The notes beneath the pieces were generated by a model that was not told the origin of the DNA, ran no database searches, and saw nothing but the letters and a program-made list of their open reading frames with translations. From contig NZ_NNBP01000013.1 in NCBI RefSeq assembly GCF_002803155.1, forward strand, positions 1 through 64,000: a DNA stretch of 64,000 nucleotides, given 5' to 3'. The DNA comes from Streptomyces sp. CB02959 (GTDB lineage Bacteria; Actinomycetota; Actinomycetes; Streptomycetales; Streptomycetaceae). Positions 50,216 through 58,844 of this stretch are shown here, piece by piece. Both the position numbers and the translations under genes were made by a program. Within the stretch, counting starts at the first letter, position 1; every line of letters starts with the position of its first letter.

Positions 50216-51448
50216 TCACCGCACCGATTCGGCGGGCGGGCGCTCGCGTACCGCGCCGTAGGCGAGGAAGTACGCCGGAACCCGGCTCAGCCACCGCGAG
50301 GTGGTGAGCCGCTCGGCCACCCACTGGGCCCGCCGCGGGTTCCCGAACGGCGCCTGGCCGGCCAATACCGGTGCGATGACCCGGGAGTGCGCGAGCCGCT
50401 GCAACCGCTGTGTCAGCGCCGCGGTCGGCCACCGGCGGCGCTGCACGGCACGGACGTCCGGCAGGCCGACCGCGCCGGCCCGCAGCGGCCCGACCAGATG
50501 CCGCGCGGCCGCCACCGCGTCCTCCACCGCGAGATTGATGCCGATCCCGAAGACCGGCGACATCGCGTGCGCCGCGTCGCCGATGCACAGCAGTCCCGGG
50601 CGGTGCCAGCGCCGCAGCCGGTCCAGCCGCACGTCCAGCAGTTTGACCTCGTCCCAGGAGCCCAGCGCCCGCACCCGGTCGCCGAGCCAGGGGGCGGCCG
50701 AGGCGAAGTTCACCATGAACGCCTCCAGGCCGGCGGCGCGCCGCGCCTCGTCCGTGCCCTTGGGGATCAGCGCGGCGCACTGCCAGTAGTCCCCGCGGTC
50801 CATCAGGGCGGTGAGCAGCCGGTCGCCGACGCCGCCCACCAGACCGTGCGGATCGCCGTCGTACCGCGGCAGCCGGAACCACCAGGCGTCCATGGGGCAG
50901 CTGAAGGCCCGCAGCCCGAGTTCGGGCAGGGACCGGGCGAGTGAACCCCGGCCGTCGCAGGCCACCGTGAGCGTCGCCCGCAGTTCGCCGGTCCGGCCGT
51001 CGGCCGTGCGGTACCGCACCCCCGTCACCCGGCCGCGCTCCTTGAGGAACGACGTCACCTCGGTGCTCATCCGCACGGAGAACGACGGCTCGCGCCCGGC
51101 CTCGTCCGCCAGCAGGTCGAGCAGGTCCCACTGCGGCACCATCGCGACGTAGTTGAACCGGCCGCCCAGCGCGGCGATGTTGCCCACGGTCATCAGGGAG
51201 CCGTCCGGCCCGAGCGGCAGCTGAACGGTCGTCACCCGCCGCTGCGGCAGCCGGGCGAACCGTTCGCTCAGCCCCAACTCGTCCAGCAGCGCCAGCGTGG
51301 ACGGGTGCACGGTGTCCCCCCTGAAGTCGCGCAGGAAATCCCCGTGCTTCTCCAGGACCGTCACCGCCACCCCGGCCCGCGCCAGCAGCAGCCCGAGCAC
51401 CATTCCCGCCGGTCCGCCGCCCACCACACAACACGTCGTCCGCTCCAC
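50216..51448 (-). CDS. FAD-dependent aromatic monooxygenase (UbiH/MhpA-like)
   Basis: 410 residues. The Rossmann motif is CCVVGGGPAGMVLGLLLARAG (6-26), the DG motif ACDGRGSLAR, and the second FAD motif LLCIGDAAHAMSPVFGIGINLA. The enzyme should hydroxylate or epoxidise an aromatic or related substrate using NAD(P)H. GTG 51448, or the adjacent GTG 51451, follows GAAGGGAG. No biosynthetic cluster is visible around it. Confidence 0.9.
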   Translation of the reverse strand: MERTTCCVVGGGPAGMVLGLLLARAGVAVTVLEKHGDFLRDFRGDTVHPSTLALLDELGLSERFARLPQRRVTTVQLPLGPDGSLMTVGNIAALGGRFNYVAMVPQWDLLDLLADEAGREPSFSVRMSTEVTSFLKERGRVTGVRYRTADGRTGELRATLTVACDGRGSLARSLPELGLRAFSCPMDAWWFRLPRYDGDPHGLVGGVGDRLLTALMDRGDYWQCAALIPKGTDEARRAAGLEAFMVNFASAAPWLGDRVRALGSWDEVKLLDVRLDRLRRWHRPGLLCIGDAAHAMSPVFGIGINLAVEDAVAAARHLVGPLRAGAVGLPDVRAVQRRRWPTAALTQRLQRLAHSRVIAPVLAGQAPFGNPRRAQWVAERLTTSRWLSRVPAYFLAYGAVRERPPAESVR

Positions 51449-51528
51449 CACAACCGCTCCCTTCCAAGGCGACCCGGGCCCGGCGCTCGCGCAGCCACCG
51501 GCACAGATACCCCGGATCGCACCGGAAG

Positions 51529-52794
51529 TCAGCCGTGGCGTCCGCCGTCCGTCGAGCGCCGCACGTCGCACAGGGCGTGGTCGATCAGCTCCGTCGTGGC
51601 CCTGATCTGGCGGATGGCGGTGTCCGGGTCGCCGGGGCGGCTGTGCAGGGAGACGGTGACGGCGGTCCGGCCGTCGGGGGTGGCGGCGGGCCAGAGCAGG
51701 TAGCCGTAGCCGTCGCCGCTGTGCCCCCAGTACCCGCCGCCGCAGGTCAGCGGGAACCAGGACAGGCCCAGCCCGTAGCGGCGGCCGGGCGGGGTGGCCG
51801 GGTCGCCGGGCACCGCCACCGTGCGGCGCATCTCGGCCAGCTGCGCGGGGGCCAGCAGCCGGCCCTGGACGAGCGCCGCGAAGAACGTGTTGGTGTCCGC
51901 CGTCGTGCTGATCAGCGCACCGTCGGCGTTCCCGTCGAAGGGGAGGTAGGCGAGGGTGGTGTCGATCATCGGGGCGCCGGGGGCGAACTGCTGGTAGTTG
52001 ACGGCGTGCGGGCGGGGGAGGTACGGGTCGTCGCCCGGCGCGAAGGTGTGCGTGAGGCGGAGCGGGCGCAGGATCCGCGCCCGCACCTCGTGCTCCCAGG
52101 AGCGGCCGGTGACCGCCTCGATCACCATCCCGGCCAGGATGTAGTTGGTGTTGGAGTACTTCCAGCGGGCCCCGGGCTCGAAGGTCGGCGGGTGGCGCAG
52201 CGCGAACGCGACGCGCTGCGCGGAGGTGTACGTCGTCCAACGGCTGCTGCGGTACTCGGTGGCGCTGGGGTGCGGGGCGACCTCGCCGATGTAGTCCGGC
52301 AGGCCGCTGGTGTGCTGCAGCAGCTGACGCACCGTGATCCGGCGCCCGTCGTTGCCGTGGCCGCGCACCACGCCGGGCAGCCACCTGTCCACCGTGTCGT
52401 CGAGCGACAGCCGTCCCTCGCCCACGAGTTGGAGCACCACGGTCGCCACGTACGTCTTGGTGTTGCTGCCGATCCGGACGTATCCGCCCGGGGGGACGGG
52501 CCGTCCGGTGGACAGGTCTCCGGTACCGCTGCGGACGGTGCGCGTCTCGTGGCCGGTCGTCAGCCGGACGGAGACGCCGGTGACGCCGGTGTCGCGGAGC
52601 GCGTCGGCGTCCTGCTGGAGCCGGGACGGGGAGGCGGTGCGCTCCGGGGCGTCGGCCCGCGCGTCGGGGGTGAGCCCGCCGAGGAGTGCGGTGGCGGTGA
52701 GGAGCGCGGCGGCCGCCCGGCCGGAGAGGCGCCGTACGGCCGCCCGTGGGGCACACCAGGACCTGGATTCGCGGACGTTCACGATCATCGGCAT
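51529..52794 (-). CDS. Secreted serine hydrolase (beta-lactamase/DD-carboxypeptidase class C fold)
   Basis: 421 residues. A signal peptide ends near ARADA (about 44-48). SNTK (SxxK, nucleophile Ser about 109), YSNTN (YxN, about 215) and HSGDG (third motif) match the class C/D-Ala-D-Ala carboxypeptidase family, close to the R61 enzyme in layout (RIGSNTKTYVATVVLQL). It probably acts on peptidoglycan peptides outside the cell. Start ATG 52794, with ATG 52788 possible. Confidence 0.9.
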   Translation of the reverse strand: MPMIVNVRESRSWCAPRAAVRRLSGRAAAALLTATALLGGLTPDARADAPERTASPSRLQQDADALRDTGVTGVSVRLTTGHETRTVRSGTGDLSTGRPVPPGGYVRIGSNTKTYVATVVLQLVGEGRLSLDDTVDRWLPGVVRGHGNDGRRITVRQLLQHTSGLPDYIGEVAPHPSATEYRSSRWTTYTSAQRVAFALRHPPTFEPGARWKYSNTNYILAGMVIEAVTGRSWEHEVRARILRPLRLTHTFAPGDDPYLPRPHAVNYQQFAPGAPMIDTTLAYLPFDGNADGALISTTADTNTFFAALVQGRLLAPAQLAEMRRTVAVPGDPATPPGRRYGLGLSWFPLTCGGGYWGHSGDGYGYLLWPAATPDGRTAVTVSLHSRPGDPDTAIRQIRATTELIDHALCDVRRSTDGGRHG

Positions 52795-52979
52795 GCGGCC
52801 ACCGTAGGGACGATCGGGGCTGGTGGGACATGCTGCTGGCCGGAGTGGTGGGGGTGGGGTTGTCCCCCTGGGGGACAGCGCGCACGGTATTCGGCGCTAC
52901 CGCCGGGAACGTAACCCGTCATATCCGCCTCTTGTGTGGTGGGTCGTCACAACGGCCCTTTGAACAAGGGGAGGAAACA

Positions 52980-53438
52980 ATGTCCGAGCAAGTGAAGAAG
53001 AACGGGCGCGCGGCGCGGGGGATTTTCGGGCGTCGGAGCGTCGGCCGCTTCGCCGCGGTGGGTGCCATGGGCGCGGCCGTGGCCGCAATGGCCGTCACCC
53101 CGGCGTTCGCCAAGGGCAGCGCCACCCTCAGCGCGTCGCCGGGCACCGTCAAGGTCGGCCAGGCCGTGCACCTCACGGGGCACGGTGACAGCGACGCCCT
53201 CCGGTACGGCGAGTTCTGCGCTCAGCAGCGGGTCGGCACGCACGGCGCCTGGCACACCGTCAAGTGCGGCAAGGTCGTGTCGATGGACGGCGGCGAGGCC
53301 AAGGTCGACGTGAAGGTGAAGGCCGCGCACCGCGGTGTCCTGCAGTTCCGCGGGGTGCTCTTCGGCGTCGACGGCCCGCACGGCGGTCACCCCCGTGCGG
53401 ACTTCGACACCAGCGTGCGGACCGTCCACGTGCGCTGA
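52980..53438 (+). CDS. Secreted small protein, possible Tat substrate
   Basis: 152 residues. The N-terminus (FGRRSVGRFAAVGAMGAAVAAMA) has RR before a moderately hydrophobic stretch and cleavage after AFA, so export by Tat or Sec is likely. The mature part is a ~105-residue beta-rich domain with two Cys (EFCAQQ and VKCGK) likely in a disulfide, and resembles Ig-like or surface-carbohydrate-binding proteins. GGGGAGGAAACA precedes ATG 52980. Function unknown. Confidence 0.75.
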   Translation: MSEQVKKNGRAARGIFGRRSVGRFAAVGAMGAAVAAMAVTPAFAKGSATLSASPGTVKVGQAVHLTGHGDSDALRYGEFCAQQRVGTHGAWHTVKCGKVVSMDGGEAKVDVKVKAAHRGVLQFRGVLFGVDGPHGGHPRADFDTSVRTVHVR

Positions 53439-53451
53439 CCCGGCCGTGGCC

Positions 53452-53551
53452 GGTGCCACCCGGCGGCCGTCGGCTGCCGGGTGGGCACGGTGAAGGCAGG
53501 CGGACCAGGTCCGCCGAAACGGTCGCCGCTCCCGGGTGGGAGCGGCGACCG
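53452..53551. terminator. Three consecutive hairpins between convergent genes
   Basis: Stem 1 at 53452-53488 pairs GTGCCACCCGGC with GCCGGGTGGGCAC. Stem 2 at 53499-53515 is GGCGGAC-CAG-GTCCGCC. Stem 3 at 53520-53551 pairs CGGTCGCCGCTCCC with GGGAGCGGCGACCG. A strong bidirectional termination region between the secreted protein and the xanthine dehydrogenase operon. Confidence 0.85.
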
Positions 53552-53558
53552 CCTGCTG

Positions 53559-55718
53559 TCAGCCGCGGCCGTCGGACGGCTGCGGAAGGTCGCCGTCCCA
53601 GGGTGTGAGCACCCGGTTCGGGCGGATCGGCAGATGCCGGTGGCGGACGCCGGTGGCGTGCCAGACCGCGTTGGCGACGGCCGCCGCGGCGCCCACGATG
53701 CCGACCTCGCCGATGCCCTTGATGCCCACCGGGTCGTCCTCGTCCGGGTCGTCCACCCAGTCCGCCTCGATGAGCGGCACGTCGGCGTTGGCGGCGACGT
53801 GGTAGCCGGCGAGGTCGGGGGCGACGTGGGCGCCGCTGGCCACGTCCCGGACCGCCTCCTCGTGCAGGGCCATCGAGAGCCCCCAGACCATGCCGCCGAC
53901 GAACTGGCTGCGCGCGGTCAGCGGATTGACGATCCGGCCGGCGGCGAAGACGCCCAGCATCCGCCGGACCCGCACCTCGCCGGACAGGGGGTCCACCGCG
54001 ACCTCGGCGAACTGCGCGCCGAAGGCGTGCCGTTCACGGGGCGGCAGGGCGCCGATGGCCTCCGTGGTGTCCGACCGTGCGGTGATGCCCTCCGGGGGAA
54101 CGTCGCCGCCGAGCGCGAGTTGCTCGCGCAGCGCGCGGGCCGCGAGGTCGACCGCCCAGGACCAGGAGCGGGTGCCCGCCGAGCCGCCGGCGAGCATCGC
54201 CGGGCCGAAGTCGCTGTCGCCGATCCGGACCGTCACCCGGTCCGGCGTCACCTCCAGCGTGTCCGCGGCGACCAGGGTCAGCGCGGTCCGCGCCCCGGTC
54301 CCGATGTCCGCGGCGGTGATCCGCACGGTGAAGGTGCCGTCCGCCTCGGCCGTCACCGCCGCCGTGGACGGACCGGCCAGGGTGGGGAACGAGGCGGCCG
54401 CGGTGCCGGTCCCGAGCAGCCAGCGCCCGTCGCGGCGCACCCCGGGACGCGGATCGCGGTCGGCCCAGCCGAACCTGCCGGCGCCCTCCTCGAAGCAGGC
54501 GAGGAGCTTGCGGCTGCTGTAGGGCAGCCCGGAAACGGGGCCCACCGTCGGCTCGTTGCGGGCGCGCAGGGCGATCGGGTCGATGCCGCACTTCTCGGCG
54601 AGCTCGTCGAGCGCGCACTCCAGCGCGAACGAGCCCGGCGCCTCGCCCGGCGCGCGCATGAAGGTGGGGGTCGGCACGTCGAGCCGGACCACGCGGTTGA
54701 CGGTGTGGTGGGCGTCGGCGTCGTACATCGCCCGCGCCACGTCGGCGCTCCGCTCGACGAACTCGTGCACCGTCGAGGTCTGGTTCAGCCCCTGGTGGTC
54801 CAGGGCCCGCAGTCGGCCGTCCTGGTCGGCGCCGAGCCGGACCCGCTGTGCGGTGGGGCTGCGGTAGCCGATCAGCGAAAACATCTGACGTCGCGTCAGG
54901 ACGACCCGGACCGGGCGGTGCAGGATCGTCGCCGCCATGGCCGCCGCCACCTGGTGGGCGCGGGTGCCCTTGGCGCCGAAGCCGCCGCCGACGTGCTCGG
55001 AACGCACCCGGACCGCGGACGCGTCCAGCGAGAACAGCCGCGCGAGTTCCTGGGCGACGAAGATGCTGCTCTGATTGGAGTCGACGACTTCGAGCCGGCC
55101 GCTGTCCCAGTAGGCGGTCGCGGCGTGCGGCTCCATCGGGTGGTGGTGCTCTTCCGGAGTGGTGTACTCCGCGTCCACCACGACCGCGGACGCGGCGAGT
55201 TCGGCCGCCAGGTCGCCCTTCTCCTGCTCCGCGGCGGCCCGCGGTGTGCTCTCCGGGAGGTACGTGCTCGGGTGCCCGGTGGCGAACACCACGTCGTGCG
55301 GTTCCGCGTCGTACTCGACCACCAGTGACTCGGCGGCCTCCCGTGCCTGCTCGGAGGTCTCGGCGACGACCAGCGCCACCGGCCAGCCGGCGTAGGGCAC
55401 CCGGTCGTGCTGGAAGATCTGGAGCGCCGGGTCGGGCGGCCCCATCGGGCCGACGTAGTCCGACTCCAGGGGTTGGGCGTTCCCGTGGTGGAGCACGGTC
55501 AGCACGCCGGGCATGGCCAGGACGGGCGCGGTGTCGATCGAGCGGATCCGGCCGCGGGTGACGGTGGACACCACCAGCCAGCCGTGGGCGAGTCCGGCGA
55601 AGGGGATCTCGGCGGCGTAGCGGGCCGCGCCGGTGACCTTGTCCCGGCCCTCGATGCGGGTGTGCGCGGTGCCGACGGCTCCGCTCACCGGGATGGTGCC
55701 GGTCGTCGTGGTGGTCAT
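53559..55718 (-). CDS. Xanthine dehydrogenase-family molybdopterin-binding subunit
   Basis: 719 residues, large Mo-subunit length. GRDKVTGAARYAAEI opens the hammerhead domain; EHVGGGFGAKGTRAHQ is the molybdopterin site, FMRAPGEAPGSFALE a substrate-pocket segment, and GIKGIGEVGIVGAA carries the catalytic Glu. It belongs to the CoxL/IorB/XdhA superfamily; the usual CO-dehydrogenase AYxCSFR loop is absent, so it is an aldehyde or N-heterocycle oxidase rather than CODH. Start ATG overlaps the FAD-subunit stop as ATGA. Confidence 0.9.
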   Translation of the reverse strand: MTTTTTGTIPVSGAVGTAHTRIEGRDKVTGAARYAAEIPFAGLAHGWLVVSTVTRGRIRSIDTAPVLAMPGVLTVLHHGNAQPLESDYVGPMGPPDPALQIFQHDRVPYAGWPVALVVAETSEQAREAAESLVVEYDAEPHDVVFATGHPSTYLPESTPRAAAEQEKGDLAAELAASAVVVDAEYTTPEEHHHPMEPHAATAYWDSGRLEVVDSNQSSIFVAQELARLFSLDASAVRVRSEHVGGGFGAKGTRAHQVAAAMAATILHRPVRVVLTRRQMFSLIGYRSPTAQRVRLGADQDGRLRALDHQGLNQTSTVHEFVERSADVARAMYDADAHHTVNRVVRLDVPTPTFMRAPGEAPGSFALECALDELAEKCGIDPIALRARNEPTVGPVSGLPYSSRKLLACFEEGAGRFGWADRDPRPGVRRDGRWLLGTGTAAASFPTLAGPSTAAVTAEADGTFTVRITAADIGTGARTALTLVAADTLEVTPDRVTVRIGDSDFGPAMLAGGSAGTRSWSWAVDLAARALREQLALGGDVPPEGITARSDTTEAIGALPPRERHAFGAQFAEVAVDPLSGEVRVRRMLGVFAAGRIVNPLTARSQFVGGMVWGLSMALHEEAVRDVASGAHVAPDLAGYHVAANADVPLIEADWVDDPDEDDPVGIKGIGEVGIVGAAAAVANAVWHATGVRHRHLPIRPNRVLTPWDGDLPQPSDGRG

Positions 55719-56725
55719 CGGGTGGTCTCCTCGGTCCGCCGGGTCTCCTCGGCCAGCTCGGTCAGCACGGCGACGACGAGATTCCGGATCAGCGTCACCT
55801 TGTAGGCGTTGCCGGGCAGCGGCTCGGCGGCGGCCAGTTCGGCGTCCGCGGCGGCGGCGAACGCCTCGGCGGTGGCCGGCCCGTCGATCAGCGCGCGCTC
55901 GGCCGTGTGCGCACGCCACGGTCGGGACGCGACCGCCCCGAACGCCAGCCGGACGTCGCGGACCGTGCCGTCCCGGACGTCGAGGGCGGCGGCCACCGAC
56001 CCGATGGCGAAGGCGTACGACGCCCGCTCGCGCACCTTGCGGTAGTGGGACGCGGCGGCGACCGGCGCGGGCGGCAGAGTGATGCCGGTGATCAGCGCGC
56101 CGGCCGGCAGTGCGGTCTCCCGGTGCGGGGTGTCGCCGACCGGCAGGTAGCACTCCGCGAGCGGCACCGCACCCGGCCCGTCCTCGGTGGCGTAGTGGAC
56201 GACCGCGTCGAAGGCGGCAAGCGCGACGCCCATGTCCGAGGGGTGGACGGCCACACAGTGCGGGGAGGCGCCCAGGATCGCGTGGTTGTGGTGCTCGCCC
56301 TCGACGGCCGGGCAACCGCTGCCGGGGAGCCGCTTGTTGCAGGGCCGGGCCAGGTCGGTGAAGTACGCGCAGCGCGTCCGCTGGAGGAGGTTGCCGCCCA
56401 CCGTGGCCATGTTGCGCAGCTGTCCGGAGGCGCCGGCCAGCACCGCCTGCGTCAACGCCGGGTAGCGGCGCCGCACTTCGGGGTGGGCGGCCAGGTCGCT
56501 GTTGGTGACCGTCGCCCCGATCCGCAGTCCGCCGTCGTCGGCGACCTCGATCCGGTCGAGCGGCAGCTCCCGCACGTCGACCAGCAGCGCGGGCCGCTCC
56601 ACGCCGCTCTTCATCAGGTCGACGAGGTTCGTGCCGCCGCCGAGGTAGCGCGCCTCGGGCTCGGCGCCGAGCAGCGCCAGCGCGCCCGGTATGTCGGACG
56701 CCCGCCGGTAGTCGAATTCCCTCAT
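55715..56725 (-). CDS. Xanthine dehydrogenase-family FAD-binding subunit
   Basis: 336 residues. YLGGGTNLVDLMKSGV is the FAD loop; GLRIGATVTNSDLAAHP and SGQLRNMATVGGNLLQRTRCAYF are the family signature, with a CNKRLPGSGCPA pair that may bind the extra 4Fe-4S seen in 4-hydroxybenzoyl-CoA-type/periplasmic aldehyde oxidase FAD subunits. It carries electrons from the Mo subunit to FAD. Overlaps both neighbours as ATGA, so the three subunits are made in fixed ratio. Confidence 0.9.
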   Translation of the reverse strand: MREFDYRRASDIPGALALLGAEPEARYLGGGTNLVDLMKSGVERPALLVDVRELPLDRIEVADDGGLRIGATVTNSDLAAHPEVRRRYPALTQAVLAGASGQLRNMATVGGNLLQRTRCAYFTDLARPCNKRLPGSGCPAVEGEHHNHAILGASPHCVAVHPSDMGVALAAFDAVVHYATEDGPGAVPLAECYLPVGDTPHRETALPAGALITGITLPPAPVAAASHYRKVRERASYAFAIGSVAAALDVRDGTVRDVRLAFGAVASRPWRAHTAERALIDGPATAEAFAAAADAELAAAEPLPGNAYKVTLIRNLVVAVLTELAEETRRTEETTR

Positions 56726-57300
56726 GCCGCACCCACCACGTTCGTCTCGTCCGTCGGACCGGCGACCTGTGCCGAGTCCTCCGCTGCCCGCGCGACCGCC
56801 TGCACGATCGACACGTAGGCGCCGCAGCGGCAGAGGTTGCCGCTCATCCGCTCCCGGATCTCGTCGGCGGTCAGCGGCGGAACGCCCGCTTCCGGCCGGA
56901 CGTCGGCGGTGACCGCGCTGGGCCAGCCCGCGGCGTGCTCCTCTATCGCGGCGATGGCCGAACAGATCTGCCCGGGCGTGCAGTAGCCGCACTGGTAGCC
57001 GTCCAGGTCCAGGAACGCCTGCTGCACCGGGTGCAGCCGGTCCCCGTCCGCGACGCCCTCGATGGTGGTGATCTCCCGCCCCTCGGCGGCCACCGCCAGC
57101 TGGAGGCAGGACACCGCCCGGCGTCCGTCGAGCAGTACCGTGCAGGCACCGCACTGCCCCTGGTCGCAGCCCTTCTTGGTGCCGGTCAGACCGAGCCGCT
57201 CGCGCAGCGCGTCGAGCAGGGTGGTGCGGTTGTCGACGGGCAGCGTGTGCTTCTCGCCGTTGATCGTCAAGGTGATGGCACCGGCCGTCGATGGGGCCAT
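56722..57300 (-). CDS. Xanthine dehydrogenase-family 2Fe-2S subunit
   Basis: 192 residues. The plant-type 2Fe-2S site is GCDQGQCGACTVLLDG (about 45-60, with Cys at 45, 50, 53 and 65), and the second cluster is GYQCGYCTPGQI and GNLCRCGAY. It is the first gene of the operon on the minus strand, downstream of a ~395-bp region with two operator palindromes. Length and order small-FAD-Mo are standard. No signal peptide, so the complex is cytosolic. Confidence 0.92.
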   Translation of the reverse strand: MAPSTAGAITLTINGEKHTLPVDNRTTLLDALRERLGLTGTKKGCDQGQCGACTVLLDGRRAVSCLQLAVAAEGREITTIEGVADGDRLHPVQQAFLDLDGYQCGYCTPGQICSAIAAIEEHAAGWPSAVTADVRPEAGVPPLTADEIRERMSGNLCRCGAYVSIVQAVARAAEDSAQVAGPTDETNVVGAA

Positions 57301-57695
57301 GGGCTCAGCCTTCTTTCAGGTCTCGCGTGTCGAGGGGTGCGGTGGGCCCCGGTCGGGGCCGCCGGTCCCCGCGGGCGGTCGGCGGACCGGACCGACCCCG
57401 CCGGGCGGTAACGGCCGGGCGGAGTCGGGTGGTCCTGGCGGAGGTGCGGTGCGTCGCGGCGTCGTGAGAGCGGTGCGGGAGGATGCGGTGGGCGGGACCC
57501 GGTTCGCGGTGGCCGTCGGGCTCCCCGACCGGCCTCATCCGCCGTTCGTCAGCCGCTATGGTGGTCCTCAAGCGGACAGCTGTCCGCTACGGTTGAAACT
57601 TAATGGACAGGTGTCCGGTTAGCAAGGCCAATTGTTCGCCACGCTTCACCCGCCGAACGAGCCCAACTCATCGGCGTATTCCGGGAGGAGGGCGC
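57301..57695. other. Divergent promoter region of the oxidase operon and tetR, 395 bp
   Basis: Contains the two operator-like palindromes at 57571-57616. A poor minus open frame at 57305-57571 is not supported as a gene. Confidence 0.5.
57571..57616. promoter_or_regulatory. Two TetR operator-like palindromes
   Basis: Site 1 is AGCGGACAGCTGTCCGCT at 57571-57588, an 18-bp perfect palindrome. Site 2 at 57605-57616 is GGACA-GG-TGTCC. Both share the GGACANNTGTCC core with centres about 31 bp apart. They lie between the divergent tetR and xanthine dehydrogenase genes, and binding of that TetR is inferred. Confidence 0.8.
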
Positions 57696-58274
57696 GTGCA
57701 GCACCCCGAGGGCGCGCCCCTGCGCTCGGACGCGCGACGCAATCGCGACCGCATTCTGGAGGTGGCCCTGGTCGAGCTGACACGCGCGGCCGACGTCCCG
57801 CTGAGCGCGATCGCCCGGAAGGCCGGCGTCGGACAGGGCACCTTCTACCGCAACTTCCCCAACCGCGAGGCCCTCGTCCTGGAGGTCTACCGCCACGAGG
57901 TCCAACAGGTCTGCGACGCCGCGGCGCACCTCCTGGCCACCCGGCCGCCCGACCGGGCGCTGCGCGGATGGATGGACCGACTCGCCCAGTACGCCATGGC
58001 CAAGGCCGGTCTGGCCGCCGCCCTGCGTAACGCCACCACCGCCCGCGGCACCTTCGCCGCCGTGGCCTGCGGCCCCCTCGCCGCCGCCGTCACCCTCCTC
58101 CTGGCTGCGAACGAGGAGGCCGGCACCATCCGCCCCGGCGTCACCCCCGAGGACTTCCTCCTCGCCATCGCCGGCCTCTGGCAGCTCGACCCGCACGCCG
58201 ACTGGCGCTCCCGCGCCGGCCGCCTCCTCGACCTGGTGATGGACGGGCTCCGCGCGGGGGCGCCGGGGCGGTGA
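57696..58274 (+). CDS. TetR-family regulator of the oxidase operon
   Basis: 192 residues. Arg-rich N-terminus, then helix-turn-helix ILEVALVELTRAADVPLSAIARKAGVGQGTFYRNFPNREAL (about 20-60, read in parts). The C-terminal ligand domain ends with LLDLVMDGLRAG. GTG 57696 follows GGGAGGAGGG by five bases; the longer ATG frame from 57603 includes the operator and has odd sequence. It likely represses itself and the divergent oxidase operon, responding to its substrate. Confidence 0.9.
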   Translation: MQHPEGAPLRSDARRNRDRILEVALVELTRAADVPLSAIARKAGVGQGTFYRNFPNREALVLEVYRHEVQQVCDAAAHLLATRPPDRALRGWMDRLAQYAMAKAGLAAALRNATTARGTFAAVACGPLAAAVTLLLAANEEAGTIRPGVTPEDFLLAIAGLWQLDPHADWRSRAGRLLDLVMDGLRAGAPGR

Positions 58275-58509
58275 GGGGCGGAGTCGGGGCACCGGCCGGC
58301 TCTCGATCCGTACGACCGAGGGTGGGGCACCCATCTCACCAACATTCCGCATTGTAGAATATGTATTTCGATAAATGATACTCTGGCGCACCCCTCGCGT
58401 CGTCGGAGGCCCTTCGCGCGCCCGGCCGCCAGTCGGCCCGCGAGGTGAAGTGACCCATTCAGCTCGCGGGAGTGGATCACCGCCCGCACGCCCCAGCGCC
58501 GGGTCGGCA

Positions 58510-58608
58510 CCCCCCGAGGACGTCGCCGAGGCGGTCTACGCGGTGGCCCACGCCGCGTACACCACCGGCGAGGTGGTCCGGGTGGACGGCGGGCGGCACC
58601 TCGTGTGA
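58510..58608 (+). pseudogene. C-terminal fragment of a short-chain dehydrogenase
   Basis: PEDVAEAVYAVAHAAYTTGEVVRVDGGRHLV and stop (positions about 58513-58608; the text is read here as the segments PEDVAEAVYAVAHAAYTTG and EVVRVDGGRHLV). It is the classical end of an FabG-like SDR (EDVAxAVxFLxS...TGxVxxVDGG). The rest of the gene is missing. Confidence 0.75.
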
Positions 58609-58744
58609 CCGCGCCCCGACCGCGCGGCCGGAAGGGCGGTGCGCGGAACGGGACGGGGGAGCGCGGCGGGCCCCGGCTCGGGATCGTCGCGCTCCGTGCC
58701 TCGCCGTTCCGGTCGGGCATGGCCGTTCGCGCGGTCGAAATGCG

Positions 58745-58816
58745 AAAGTGCCTTCCTGGCCTGGGCCGATGAACCTTCTTGAGGGGTTCCGCCGGTTCAG
58801 GTGGAGGGCACTTTTT
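58745..58816. terminator. Long hairpin with T-run
   Basis: AAAGTGCC (58745-58752) pairs with GGCACTTT (58807-58814), followed by TT; inner pairs GAACC/GGTTC fill part of the loop. The T-run on the plus side and the A-run on the minus side suggest bidirectional termination next to the tetR end. Confidence 0.55.
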
Positions 58817-58844
58817 GCGTGGCGGGCGGTGGTTCGCGTCCCCG

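Larger units (their letters stand above)
58275..58844. other. Intergenic stretch with SDR remnant and hairpin, 570 bp
   Basis: Apart from the two items listed separately, an AT-rich patch at 58344-58380 looks like an old promoter or operator, perhaps of the lost SDR gene. No intact gene. Confidence 0.45.

Noticed and set aside
53481..55328. 615-codon plus-strand frame opposite the molybdopterin subunit
   Set aside because: Antisense shadow of the oxidase gene; composition is Gly/Ala/Arg/Val without any domain.
57603..57695. Upstream ATG of the oxidase-operon tetR
   Set aside because: It would place the operator inside the gene and adds 31 unlikely residues; GTG 57696 has a perfect ribosome site.
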